Assembly: GCA_021234155.1 (NCBI GenBank)
Contig: JAJEKV010000027.1
Coordinates: forward strand, 5,392,623 to 5,456,622
DNA length: 64,000 bases
Source: Isoetes taiwanensis
Taxonomy: Eukaryota > Streptophyta > Lycopodiopsida > Isoetales > Isoetaceae
Direction of reading: 5' to 3'
Position numbers and translations under genes: made by a program. Positions 45,311 to 56,569 of this stretch are shown piece after piece. The notes beneath the pieces are model-generated. The model was not told the origin of the DNA, did no database searches, and saw only the letters and a list, made by a program, of their open reading frames with translations. How positions within the stretch are numbered: the stretch's first letter is position 1; every line of letters begins with the position of its first letter.

Positions 45311-47231
45311 TGTTGCCCCCAAAGGGCAACATGCTAATTGTGGTCTATGCATTCAAACTAGGTCAATTTACTTTAGAAGACTAGGTCAAAGTTTGGAAGA
45401 CTCTTGGCATTTAACATTGATATGGAGGTCAAAGGATGTTCCTTCTTCAGGTCAACAAGTGCTCGAGGTTCAAATTTACATGAGGTACTTTATTTGAGGT
45501 CAAAATGCTTAGTCAAAAAGTATGCTCTAGAAGATTCTGGGTTATGAAGTTTGGAAGACATTTTTTGAAGATTGGAAGTCAAAGAGTTTGGAAGACCCCA
45601 TGGTGCTTGATTTTATCCCTTAGCCATTCTCATCCAATCATTGTTCATATTCTATCTCTATCCATTGAGATTTTCTAGCCATTTCTTCCCACACCCATAC
45701 CCTCCTTTTTGTTTACCCTTGCCTACCTTATTTTGCCTTACCCAAATTTCCCTTTCTCCATTACATCCACATTCCCCCATTGCCTCTATACTTTCTCACT
45801 TCATATGACATTTGTTTTTGCAAATTTCCCTAGCCAAGACCCTTTTGCAATTCCTTACCATTATGCCATGCCACTTGTATACTTTATGGAATATTCTTGA
45901 CCATTATGCCCAAGGACTTAGCATATTCCCAAAGAAAAATTAGGGTTGCCATTGCTCAAGTGATCCACCTCTTCAATTTTCTATAAGTGACCTTTTAAAA
46001 CCATGGCCTAGCTTTGCAAAAATAAAAAATACGACATATTCCATGGATATATGCAGGGGCAAAAAAATACGAAATCGTGTCGCTATTTTCGAGAAAATAC
46101 AGCCAAGAACCCTAAATTTCTGCTTCCACCTCGAATCTCGCCGGATTTGGCACCAGAGCCCTCGGAATCTACCTATTTTGACCTTCCCACTCTTTATGAA
46201 CCGAATAAACCCATCAATCAAGGCTAAGATTAAGCAAACATTTGAAAACTAAGATAAAAACATGGGATTCGACAAAAAGAATTTTCTTGAAGGCCCGAAG
46301 CGTACAAACCTTCTTGTGATCATTCTTTGAGCATGGTGAAAGGATTTTGGAAGTCTCTGAGTACTCCCCGATCAAGTCACAAGAGATTTGGTTGGAAATT
46401 ATCTATTGAAACTTTTTATTGACCTGAAGTTGATTTTGAAGTACTGAATTATTATTATCCAACATTATTACGATTGATTTACATTCCTATCAATGAAATT
46501 TGATGCCTATCTGAAGAAATTATCTCTGTTATGATCCTTTACAATTTTTCTCTGTTCAAAATTTTATAGAAAATCCCTGAGTACTTTTGATTACCTTTGA
46601 TCCATTTGCCATCAATCCTTGAAGCATCTGGAACCTATATGTCTTGAAAAATCCAAAAAATCCCACTCACAACTTGAGTTAGAAATTTTTGCACTCTGTT
46701 TTTTGACTATTCTTGATCAGATTTTGCCAAATCCAGTCACAAAAATTACTTTTGCTTATCCAGATGACAATCTGACCATTTGCCTAGATTCCTTATCATC
46801 ATTAAAGCACATTTGCTTTGGAGATTCTCAACAACTCGTCTGGCAACTCCAAAATCCCAATCTCGATCCTCTGTTTTCAGATTTGACTGCTATTGACCAA
46901 ATTTTGACTGCACTTTGAGCTCGAATAACTCACAAACTATGTTTCTGACTTGGTCAGAAGCTTTACCATTGAGTACCTACATCTTTTCTGACTAAGTCTA
47001 CAGTGGTTGACTCAAAAAATCGATTTGCATATCAATATCACAACTGTTTTGACAAAGGTGTCAATTTCTGGAAATGGGAAAGGTACAAAACTTCAAGTTT
47101 TTGGACTTTTCATTGAAATTTGCTTGCATAGATTGATCACCTTAAGTGATCTGGAGGTTCTAACCCCAATTTGAGTGAAAGCTCAAGTTGGTTCCTTGTG
47201 GTTGATCCTTAAGCCAGGTTTAGGGTCAACA
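45311..47231 (+). repeat. 5' LTR, 1,921 bp
   Basis: Starts TGTTGCCCCCAAAGGGCAAC and ends GGGTCAACA. It is colinear with 53594-55506 throughout. A 23-bp perfect-looking hairpin TGTTGCCC-CCAAA-GGGCAACA marks the first bases. Open frames inside (45709-45900, 46619-46918) are not conserved as coding between the LTRs. Confidence 0.9.
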
Positions 47232-47234
47232 TTT

Positions 47235-47254
47235 TGGAGGTTCTACCGAGATTT
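47235..47254 (+). other. Primer binding site for tRNA-Gln
   Basis: TGGAGGTTCTACCGAGATTT begins three bases after the 5' LTR and is complementary to the 3' end of plant nuclear tRNA-Gln including CCA, as I recall that tRNA sequence. It would prime minus-strand DNA synthesis. Confidence 0.8.
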
Positions 47255-47274
47255 CTACCTGGATTTTCGAACTC

Positions 47275-48380
47275 ATGGCTCCAAAACAAAAGTTTCCAGC
47301 AGAACAGGAACCAATGGAAGATCAGGAGACTTCAGAACCCTTTAGAGATAGACCTCTTCCCCCTAATTTTGCAAGTGGATTACTTCAAAGCTTGCCTTAT
47401 CAGTTTGAGTTGAATATGCCTATCCCATTGCCTACTTTTGATTCCAGCATGAGTGCTAATACCTTTCTAAAAGTCTTTGAAGACTATTACAGGGATTTTG
47501 GCTTCAAAAAAGGATGCAAGCTATCACAATTCGAAAAGTGTTTTAAAGAGGAAAGTGAAGCTGGTGCTTGGCTGACTTATGAGAAGCTTATGGGAACCAC
47601 TTCTTGGGATGATCTTGTCACCAAGTTTTTGGACAGTTTGGAAAACGTCTTTGCTCCTAAAGACCTTGTTAATGAGTTGCAAAATTTCTCTATTTATGCG
47701 GGTGAAAGTGTGAGCCAAGATAAGGAGAGATTTAGTACCTTCATGAATAGATGCCAAAAGTTCAAGTCACTTTGTTCCCACACTCTTTTTGGTATCCTCC
47801 TTCATTAAAGGCTTATCTTCGGACCAGAAATTCACGAGGAAGCTTATCAAGATTCAAGGCTGCGGAAGGTTTTGATTCCATCTACAAAGTTTTTGCCAAG
47901 ACCAGCGAATTGACCAAAATGTTTTCTATTCTACCAGAAAAACACCATAGCTTTCATCATGATCCTTTTTACCCGATGCCACTGATGGTCATTATGAATC
48001 TCACCATTACGTCCCTATTTATATCTTTGTGCATAAAGAAAAGAAAAAGAAGAAGGCGATTCTCAGTTTTTAGAAGTCAAGGCGGACGACAAAGGTGGTG
48101 AGGCTTTAGCAGAGGTGACCAAACAACTTGTGGAGCTCAAGGCAAGCGGGCAGGTGTAGAACTTACCACGAATGTGTTCATTGCAATAGAACTTCACATC
48201 CGGTGACATTTGTTATTGGCAAATATGTCCTAAATGTAAAAAAGAAAGGTCACTTTGGTAGGGAATGTCCAATCGTGCTTTTTGCAATGAAATTGGCCAT
48301 CTTGACCTCGGATGCCTTTGTTAAAGAATATTTTGCCAAGCAAGAGGGGAAAAGAAGTCCGAGGCAACTCCCCATGTAAG
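47275..48380 (+). pseudogene. gag (capsid/nucleocapsid), frameshifted
   Basis: The frame opens at ATG 47275 (MAPKQKFPAEQEP) and stays open for 177 codons with a retrotransposon gag-like helical region (AGAWLTYEKLMGTTSWDDLV, then a QDKERFSTFMNRCQKF helix). A shift near 47760 moves it to other frames. Nucleocapsid knuckles appear near 48170-48320: CVHCNRTSH, a CPKCKKKGHFGREC pattern that needs one base removed, and a CNEIGHLDLGC pattern after another shift. At least two CX2CX4HX4C knuckles, perhaps three, were therefore present. Confidence 0.75.
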
Positions 48381-48756
48381 ATTTGCGAGCCTACTAGCTC
48401 TATAAGGTTTGTACAAGCTTCTGAGAGATGCCAAAGGCCTAAGAAGTGATGGTGGTACAAACCCGGAAGTATGGGAGATTCCCATAAACCCTGCTAAGCC
48501 TACCAAGTTTGTTCCAGAGCATTTTAGGAGATCAACACTTTGCCACCACCACCTGTTATAGAGGCCCCTCCTCAAGAAATAGCTCCACCTCCCCAACAAA
48601 AATATGGTAAGAAAGATCATGACCTTGATGAGTTGGATGTTTTACTAAAAATTCTAAAGTAAGTGTGGACTTATTTACATTGTTAAAAATTGCACCTGGT
48701 TATAGGAAAAAAGTTACTACAACAAACTACTTTTAGTGAAGCGGTAGCTTGTGTAG

Positions 48757-49180
48757 GTGTTGCTAATGCCACTAATCTTATTACGGCTCAAAATGAAGAG
48801 GATCCGAGGTGCCTTTATGTGCTTTCACAACTCTAGGAGGTTATTCTTTTTCAATGTGTTGTTAGATGGAGGCTCACCTTTGAATATCATGCCATATCAT
48901 GTTATGAAAAAATGTGGACTCGAGATAGATAAAAGGTCATCTGTCTTGTTAAAATCTTTTTCTAATGCTAAGATAGCACCGGTTGGAATTGTGACCAAGG
49001 TCCTGTTAACAACTTGAGCGTATTGTTGTAGGCTGCCAATTTTGTTGTTGTTGCTTTTGAAGATCTAGGAGAAGATCTGAGACATATATGATCTCTTCTT
49101 TGGGAAGGAGGTGGATGGCTTCTGATTGATGCTAGGCCAATGCAGTGCGAAGGGAGATGCACCATTTCAAATGGCACTCA
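48757..49180 (+). pseudogene. Retroviral-type aspartic protease remnant
   Basis: FNVLLDGGSPLNIMPYHVMK (about 48850-48905) has the DGGS active-site form (D-S/G-G-S/A) used by plant Ty3/gypsy proteases. A LLWEGGGWL and IDARPMQCEGRCTISNGTQV stretch (about 49095-49195), read in a different frame, matches the GRPWIH...VPSTLHQ end of the domain. In an intact element it would process the Gag-Pol polyprotein. Confidence 0.7.
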
Positions 49181-49339
49181 AGTGGCCACAATCTACAATC
49201 AAGATGGTTCTTATGGCTTTAATGGCGAGGTACATTTTATCAAAGAAATGCTTATAGAAGAACCACTAGGATCATATAGTCTAGCAACTCCTAGCACCAA
49301 GAAAATTGAGTTGATCCCTTTAATTAGAGTGTGCACTAC

Positions 49340-49790
49340 CCTCACGAAGATGGCGAGAAGAGGTTGTTTATGGTTTGATGGAGGAATATCAAAAAAATTG
49401 AATGTAGCTTCATCTGCGACTATATTAAAAGATCACGCCAATAAACTTTTGGCCAAGGTAGGAAGAATTTTTCCCCAAATAACTTCTAATGCAGCCGAGA
49501 ATACAAGGCTTTGATTGCGGGTCTCCAAGAAGCTAGAGCTATGGATATTTCAATTATACATATCTATGGGGATTCACAATTAGTTTGCAGGCAATTAAAT
49601 GGTGAATATCAAGCCAAGAATGCTGATATGGAGCTCGAGAGAAACCAGGTAATGGGAATGCTTGCTCATTTTACCTCTTGGGAAATTACTCATATCCCAA
49701 GGGAGGCGGTGGGAAGGCGATGCTTTGTCTTGAGATACTCGATGACTTATTTATCTGAGGGAGCTATACGGAGGAAGATTTCGATGAGGA
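49340..49790 (+). pseudogene. RNase H-like domain (RVT_3 type) located before the RT
   Basis: Motifs in order: CLWFDGGISKKLN (first Asp, about 49365-49405), NAAE..KALIAGLQEARAMDI (Glu helix, with one base changing frame near 49498), IYGDSQLVCRQLNGEYQAKN (second Asp, about 49563-49622), then FTSWEITHIPRE and, after a shift, GDALS (last Asp, about 49714-49728). This is the RVT_3/archaeal-type RNase H pattern that plant Tat elements carry as a second RNase H, but there it normally follows the RT-RNase H. Here it lies between protease and RT. A conventional RNase H trace also remains after the RT. Confidence 0.7.
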
Positions 49791-49825
49791 TGAGGCTAAG
49801 GAGCTCTGTCCCATCCTAGTTATAA

Positions 49826-50700
49826 ATGCATCCCGGGGAAAAGGCAATCAATGAAGTTATAATCAACAAGCATGGCGGGGAAAGAACTCTGTTTGTGGGA
49901 GATCTTTTTGACACACAAAATAAGGAAGAGATCAATAAATTCTTTGAAGAGAGAAGTGATGTGTTTGCTTGGGATTATTACGAGCTTATTGGTATCAAAG
50001 AGGAGGTATGTCAATTTGAAATTAAAATTAAGGAGGGCTGTAAGCTTTTTTTCAAGTTAAGAAGAATAAATGCTTCACTTTTAGATCTAATCAAAGATGA
50101 ATTGCATAAGATGTTGGATCACAGGTGTCATTGTAGAGATCATCAACCCTGAATGGGTATCCTGCATTGTTCGATGGAAAAAAAGAATGGAACTTTGAGA
50201 ATTTGCATAGATTATCGAGATTTGAACAAAGCCACTATAAAAGATTGTTATCCCTTGCCTTTTTGGAAGAAATTCTATATCTTTGTTGCGGGAAAAGACA
50301 TGTACTCATTTTTGGATGGTTTTTCGGGGTTCAACCAGATTAGTATCAAAGAGGAAGACCAGCCAAAGACTTCATTTATCACTCCACAGGGTACTTATGC
50401 TATGAAAAGAATGCCATTTGGCCTAATGAATGCTCCGGCTACCTTCAAAGAGCAATGGATGTCATTTTCAAAACCATGGCTGCTTGAAGAATTTAGAGTG
50501 TATCTGGATGACCTTTGCTTGGGTTCTCATGCTAATAATCATGTGGAATTGCTTGCAAAAATCTGTTCTCTATCTCGGGACTTGAGGAGTCAATCTAAAT
50601 CCAAAAATGCATCTTTTTTTTTGCATCAAAGGACAACTCTTGGGACATGAGGTATCCAGCCAAGGTATTCAAGTTGCTCAAGATAAAGTTGAAGCTCTCA
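49826..50700 (+). pseudogene. Ty3/gypsy reverse transcriptase
   Basis: The leader (NKFFEERSDVFAWDYYELIG, about 49930-49990) and KLFFKLRRIN are the usual Pol start of plant Tat/Athila elements. After a TGA at 50150 the frame 50153-50650 gives NGTLRICIDYRDLNKATIKD, SFLDGFSGFNQISI (motif A Asp), FITPQGTYAMKRMPFGLMNA (motif B) and YLDDLCLGS (motif C, about 50501-50527). The catalytic Asp codons survive. The fingers and thumb regions contain stops and shifts. Confidence 0.85.
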
Positions 50701-51330
50701 AAAAACTGGTACCTCCCAAGAATTTGAAGCGGGTTTAAGAGTTTCATTGGTATGACAAGTTTCCTTAGGATGTATATCCCAAATTTTGCTCATATCTTAA
50801 GTCCTATCTCTAAGTTGACCGGATAGGGAAGTTTTCTAAATCTGAAAAGCAAGCACATACCTATCACATGGACCCCGAGTGCCAAGAAGCTTTTGACTTT
50901 CTTATTTTATCCATATGTGAAGCTACTCTTTTAAAAAGCCCGATTTGAGCACGCCATTTGAGGTTTATATCATTTGTTACTAAAAGGCTATAGGTTTAGC
51001 CATTTTGCGGGATAAGCACACCATAGTTTTTTGCAAGCAAGCAATGGTGCACTCTTGAAGAAAGATATACTAGAATAGAAAAAAGTCTTTTCTTTGCTCT
51101 CATGTTCCTCATCAATAGGCGGGGGGCATCTACTTCAAAAGCCAAGTTCAAGTTCATATGAAGCAAAATCCAATGGGATTGCTATTTGGTAAAAACAACT
51201 AATAAACCAAAGATCGAGGTGGGGCTTGTAAGTTGCAAAGTTATGATATTTACGTAAAAGAGTTGCACTTGACCACGAAATCCTAGCCTCTACTTGCCTT
51301 ATATATTTTTTTTGATCATGAGGATGAAAT
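50701..51330 (+). pseudogene. Conventional RNase H region remnant
   Basis: KNLKRV and a degraded connection region lead to ECQEAFDFL (about 50878-50905), then CTLEERYTRIEKSLFFALMF (about 51050-51110), which corresponds to the RYS.xEKEALA block of the Ty3/gypsy RNase H. The rest of the domain is broken by stops, and catalytic residues cannot all be placed. Its presence shows that the RNase H-like domain at 49340-49790 is an additional one. Confidence 0.6.
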
Positions 51331-51489
51331 GAATATTACGACACTTCATTTGCGGTAGCACATTTGGAAGTAACTTCGGGGGGAGGTCAAGCCCAAGGAG
51401 GATGGCGACAACCTATTAGGGATTTTTTGCAATATGGATTCACTTCTCCAAACCTCACTCCAAGTCGAAAAAAGAAGACTTAAAGACAA

Positions 51490-52420
51490 GTCTGCAGACA
51501 AATTCAAGCTGATAGAAAATATCCTATGCAAAGTCAGCAGGGGATGGAATCTTCTTTGAGGTGTGTAAGTGAAGAAGAATCTGCCTTGATAATTAAAGAG
51601 ATGCACAAAGGTATCGTGGGGGACATTTTGCTTGGGGATACCAACGCAAAAAGATTCTCAGTCTGGATATTATTGGCCCTCTTGTTTTTAGAGATTGCTA
51701 TGAGGTTATAAAAACTTGCCATCAATGTCAAATTTTTAGTAAAAGAATTTTTATTGCCGGTACCTTAAATCCTATCATATCTCGGGACCCTTTTCAAATC
51801 GGGGCTAGATTATATTGGTCCTATTAATCCTTCCTCTGCAGGTCAACATCAACATATTATTGTGGCTCTGATTATTTCACTAAGTGGGCAGGCTATACCT
51901 TTGAGACAAGCTAATGCCCTCACAAAACTGCCAAAGGTTTTACATGAATTTATTTGCTCGGGTTTGGTATTCCCTTCCGGATACATTCGATAGAGGTACC
52001 CCCTTTGTTAATGAAGTCATTGCTAATTTGTTGAGCATTTTGAAGGTCAAGCACACCAAAGTTCTTCATATTATCCTCGGGGTAATGGACAAATTTGAAG
52101 CTACTAACAAAGTATTGAAAAATATCTTGCTGAAAAGCGATTGGAGATCAACAAAAGGATTGGCATATCAAGAATAGTGGGCGCCCTTTGGGCTTATAGA
52201 GTCACTATCAAAACAGACTACAAATCACACACCTTTCAATTTGGTTTATGGCATAGAAGCGGTTCTACCCAGAGAACTCGAATTACCTTCTTTGAGATTA
52301 GCTCACAAATTGTGTTTACCTTTTGAACATGCTCTCAGAGGAAAATTTGGATGCCACGCTACATTTGGATGAGTCTGAGAATGGGAAGCCGAGAACACAA
52401 ACTTGTTGAAAAAGGCTAAA
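51490..52420 (+). pseudogene. Integrase remnant (zinc-binding and DDE core)
   Basis: LRCVSEEESALIIKEMHKGI (about 51556-51615) is the HHCC-domain start. A shifted KTCHQCQIF (about 51710-51735) carries the CxxC. The core reads LDYIGPINPSSAG (first Asp, about 51805-51840), a DYFTKWAEAIPLRQAN pattern across shifts, DRGTPFVNEVIANLL (second Asp, about 51984-52030), and KFEATNKVLKNIL (Glu, about 52090-52130). The LVYGIEAVLPREL box (about 52240-52290) is typical of plant Tat/Athila integrases. Dense stops; inactive. Confidence 0.8.
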
Positions 52421-53593
52421 GATCAGGCTGCATTCAAGGTTTTGCACAAAATACAAGGCACTTTTAAAAAAGGGAGCTTGTTCTCAAATGGAACAAGTCA
52501 AAGGAGGATTCAGGTAGCAAATTTGACAACATTTGGGAAGGGCCCTTTGTAGTGTTGGATCCTGCAGTATTAATTCTTATTGGTTCTGAGGAAGTTGCTT
52601 GGGGATGCCATTGCCAAATCCTATCAACATCTTGCACACGAAAGGTATTGGGACCAGCATGCTTGCTTGTCCCTCTTCTTTCATTAAAAGGTTTAGAGAT
52701 TTATAGTAGGTTTAAAGTAGTTAAATCAGTTGATTTTTAAGCACATTATTTCATGGAGATAGAACGGTTTGACTTTGAGCACATTACTCTAATAGAATTT
52801 GGTTCATGTTCCTAGGTTGATCGATCGGGGTAATAGTGCAAATGATCTCAAGAACGAGGGTTGATACTAATAATTACCAAGTGTCATATGCGGGGAGCAT
52901 CCTTCTTCCATCTTTATTCACCGTCCTTAAGCATTCCTACCATCCATCCAGCCTCTTATTCTTGTTTTTCCATACCTTAACAAGCACTCTGCAAAATCAC
53001 CTTCACCATCATAGCGAGTTGCAAGGGTTTGAGACTAATTGGTTTATGTGTTTCCATGACAGGTGCACTCTTCTTCCATATTTTTTCATCTGTCTTAAGT
53101 AGCCCTACCTCCCATTTGAACTCCTTATTCTTATTCTCATTCCCTAAAGAAGAAAAGCACTCTGCAATTCATCTTTACCATCACAGCAGAGTTGCACTTG
53201 TTGAAGATTAGGAGGAAGACATATTTTCTTGTTTTGGCGAAGTTTCAAGCACTTGCACACTCACTCCATTTCCATTTTACCACCACCTCACCATATACAC
53301 ACTCATTTTCTTTTCACTACTTATTCCATTCACAATCATTCCACCACCCTTCTTATGCCTTTTTATCCATATTATTCCCTCACCACATCCATACTTCCAT
53401 ACTCACACTCACTTCCACCTTTTTCTATCTATATTATTTCATCACCACATTCATACTCACTTCACCTCCACTTACATCTCACACTCTCATATCTCCACTT
53501 GGATACATTGGCACAAAGTTGAAGACCCCCCTAGTTATCCATTTTTGACATCACATGGCTGAGGGGACCAGCCTTTTTCTTGTTTTGGCGAGA
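52421..53593 (+). other. Non-coding 3' spacer of the LTR element
   Basis: Pyrimidine-rich after 52880. It has a degenerate direct duplication of period about 172 (52895-53030 and 53065-53205, both ending in GCACTCTGCAA...CACCATCA). The phrase TTTCTTGTTTTGGCGA occurs at 53224 and again at 53577, immediately before the 3' LTR. No clear polypurine tract abuts the 3' LTR; GAGGGGACCAG at about 53562 is the nearest purine run. Long 3' spacers are usual in Tat/Athila elements. Confidence 0.6.
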
Positions 53594-55506
53594 TGTTGCC
53601 CCCAAAGGGCAACATGCTAATTGTGGTCTATGCATTCAAACTAGGTCAATTTACTTTAGAAGACTAGGTCAAAGTTTGGAAGACTCTTGGCATTTAACAT
53701 TGATATGGAGGTCAAAGGATGTTCCTTCTTCAGGTCAACAAGTGCTCGAGGTTCAAATTTACATGAGGTACTTTATTTGAGGTCAAAATGCTTAGTCAAA
53801 AAGTATGCTCTAGAAGATTACGGGTTATGAAGTTTGGAAGACATTTTTTTGAAGATTGGAAGTCAAAGAGTTTGGAAGACCCCATGGTGCTTGATTTTAT
53901 CCCTTAGCCATTCTCATCCAATCATTGTTCATATTCTATCTCTATCCATTGAGATTTTCTAGCCATTTCTTCCCACACCCATACCCTCCTTTTTGTTTAC
54001 CCTTGCCTACCTTATTTTGCCTTACCCAAATTTCCCTTTCTCCATTACATCCACATTCCCCATTGCCTCTATACTTTCTCACTTCATATGACATTTGTTT
54101 TGCAAATTTCCCTAGCCAAGACCCTTTTTGCAATTCCTTACCATTATGCCATGCCACTTGTATACTTTATGAAATATTCTTGACCATTATGCCCAAGGAC
54201 TTAGCATATTCCCAAAGAAAAATTAGGGTTGCCATTGCTCAAGTGATCCACCTCTTCAATTTTCTATAAGTGACCTTTTTAAAACCATGGCCTAGCTTTG
54301 CAAAAATAAAAAATACATATTCCATGGATATCTGGGAGGGCAAAAAATACTGAAATCGTGTCGCGCTATTTAGAGAAAATACAGACCAAGAACCCTAAAT
54401 TTCTGCTTCCACCTCGAATCTCGCCCGGTTTGGCACGAGCCCTCGGAATCTACCTATTTTGACCTTCCCACTCTTTATGAACCGAATAAACCCATCAATC
54501 AAGGCTAAGATTAAGCAAACATTTGAAAACTAAGATAAAAACATGGGATTCGACAAAAGAATTTTCTTGAAGGCCCGTAGCGTACAAACCTTCTTTGTGA
54601 TCATTCTTTGAGCATGGTGAAAGGATTTTGGAAGTCTCGAGTACTCCCGATCAAGTCACAAGAGATTTGGTTGGAAATTATCTATTGAAACTTTTATTGA
54701 CCTGAAGTTGATTTTGAAGTCTTGAATTATTATTATCCAACATTATTACGATTGATTTACATTCCTATCAATGAAATTTGATGCCTATCTCAAGAAATTA
54801 TCTACGTTATGATCCTTTACAATTTTTCTCTGTTCAAAATTTTATAGAAAAATCCACAGTACTTTTGATTACCTTTGATCCATTTGCCATCAATCCTTGA
54901 AGCATCACGGAACCTATATGTCTTGAAAAATCCAAAAATCCCACTCACAACTTGAGTTAGAAATTTTTGCACTCTGTTTTGACTATTCTTGGTTGTATTT
55001 TGCCAAATCCAGGTCCACAAAAATTACTTTTGCTTATCCGGATGACAATCGACCATTTGCCTAGATTCCTTATCATCATTAAAGCACATTTGCTTTGGAG
55101 ATTCTCAACAACTCGTCGGCAACTCAAAATCCCAATCTCGATCCTTTGTTTTTCAGTTTGACCGCTATTGACCAAATTTTGACTGCACTTTGAGCTCGAA
55201 TAACTCACAAACTATGTTTCTGACTTGGTCAGAAGCTTTACCATTGAGTACCTACATCTTTTCTGACTAAGTCTACAGTGGTTGACTCAAAAAATCGATT
55301 TGCATATCAATATCACAACTGTTTTGACAAAGGTGTCAATTTCTGGAAATGGGAAAGGTACAAAACTTCAAGTTTTTGGACTTTTCATTGAAATTTGCTT
55401 GCATAGATTGATCACCTTAAGTGATCTGGAGGTTCTAACCCCAATTTGAGTGAAAGCTCAAGTTCGTTCCTTGTGGTTGATCCTTAAGCCAGGTTTAGGG
55501 TCAACA
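53594..55506 (+). repeat. 3' LTR, 1,913 bp
   Basis: Colinear with 45311-47231, starting TGTTGCCCCCAAAGGGCAAC and ending GGGTCAACA. Differences include small deletions around 54313-54375 and in homopolymers. It is followed by GGGTT (55507-55511). Confidence 0.9.
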
Positions 55507-56569
55507 GGGTTGTTCTCTCTGGGTGTCCGTGTGTTCTGCTCCATTTCCCAATCTTCTTGGTCTCCCTCTTGTCTTCATGGTCGGAGTTGGGTTCATATCC
55601 CCGACTCGTGCTGTTCGGTCTACGCCGGCCCCTTTTCCCCCTCTTTCTTCCCCTCTGTGCTGACTCATGTCGGGGGCTATTGTTGCCACCACTATGTTCC
55701 CGTGTACTTGTATGGAACCCCCCTGTGGGTTGGTATTCTCCTTCTCCATATCTGTCTCCCGATCCGTCAACCTCCCTTTCTCCTGAACTCCCGATCCTGG
55801 GTCCTGTCCCGCTCCTGTCAGTTCCCGTACTCTCTTGTGCAAGAACACCTTGCCATTTTTTACCCCCGCCTGTATCCCTGCCTGATTCAGCTCTCTGGCC
55901 TTGGCCAGCTCCCTGTGTAGCCCTTGCCTTTGCATTACCGTGAGTGCTTCCTGTACCTTGATCCCGTTTCTTAGTCTGGATCCTATCCGCAATACCCTCT
56001 CCTTGGCTGCTCGATCCCTGAGTGTTAAGTTTATGTGCCTCGATCTCCCCCTCCATTGTCCTGATCGCACTGCCTTGACAATGATGCTCCTGTGTTCTTT
56101 GAAGACCACCTCTATCACCTCTGCAGTCACTTGATATGTATCCTCGTTAGGTTTCTCTGCTATCCCTATAAGCCTAACGTCATGCCTAATTCTAGTTTGT
56201 TCCTCATACTCTACAATATGCGGTTTTATTTTATTAAATGACTCCCATGCATTCAATTGAACATTTCCTTTTTCTAATTCAACCAAGCTATTCGGGATTT
56301 TGGCTTTCTCCTCTTCAATCTCGTCCATTCTGCGCTGCATTTCTTCGCTTGTCTTTTCCACTCCTACTATCCTCCGTCCATCTTTGGCAATGACTACCTT
56401 GTTTTAGGTTGGCCGATTACGCTGGCGTGTTGAGTGCATCCATGCTGGGTATCCTAGTCTCCAACTGCTTGTCTATCTGAGCTAGGAAATCTTTGAGATC
56501 CTGTTGGCTTGCCGGTACTCTTGCCGCCTCTGCTCTCTTAGTCTGGCTAAGGTTGGTGCTTTCCGCCAT
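55507..56569 (-). pseudogene. LINE-2 ORF1 (L1 ORF1p-like, Transposase_22 type)
   Basis: A start ATG at 56569 in an AAACCATGG context reads MAESTNLSQTKRAEAARVPA and meets a TAA after about 50 codons. A shifted frame then stays open from about 56400 to 55501: a coiled-coil-like stretch (SEEMQRRMDEIEEEKAKIPN), then an RNA-recognition-like part (IRHDVRLIGIAEKPNEDTYQ) and LTLRDRAAKERVLRIGSRLR followed by QRQGLHRELAKARELN, the order of L1 ORF1p. The C-terminus is basic and Gly/Arg-rich. The LTR element interrupts just after it and about 15 bp before the endonuclease coding starts. Confidence 0.7.

Larger units (their letters stand above)
45311..55506 (+). mobile_element. Ty3/gypsy LTR retrotransposon (Tat/Athila type), degenerate
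   Basis: The 10,196 bp are bounded by LTRs of 1,921 and 1,913 bp with TGTTG...CAACA ends and flanked by GGGTT duplications. A primer site complementary to tRNA-Gln follows the 5' LTR. The order read from the sequence is gag, zinc knuckles, protease, an RNase H-like domain, reverse transcriptase, a conventional RNase H trace, integrase and a long non-coding 3' spacer. Pol motifs (FAWDY, YFTKWAEAIPLRQAN, LVYGIEAVLP) are those of plant Tat/Athila elements. LTR differences (scattered substitutions and small indels) and many frameshifts show an old insertion. It sits between ORF1 and ORF2 of the minus-strand LINE. Confidence 0.9.

Noticed and set aside
46619-46918. 99-codon ORF inside the 5' LTR
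   Set aside because: The 3' LTR counterpart is frame-broken, so it is not a conserved coding region.
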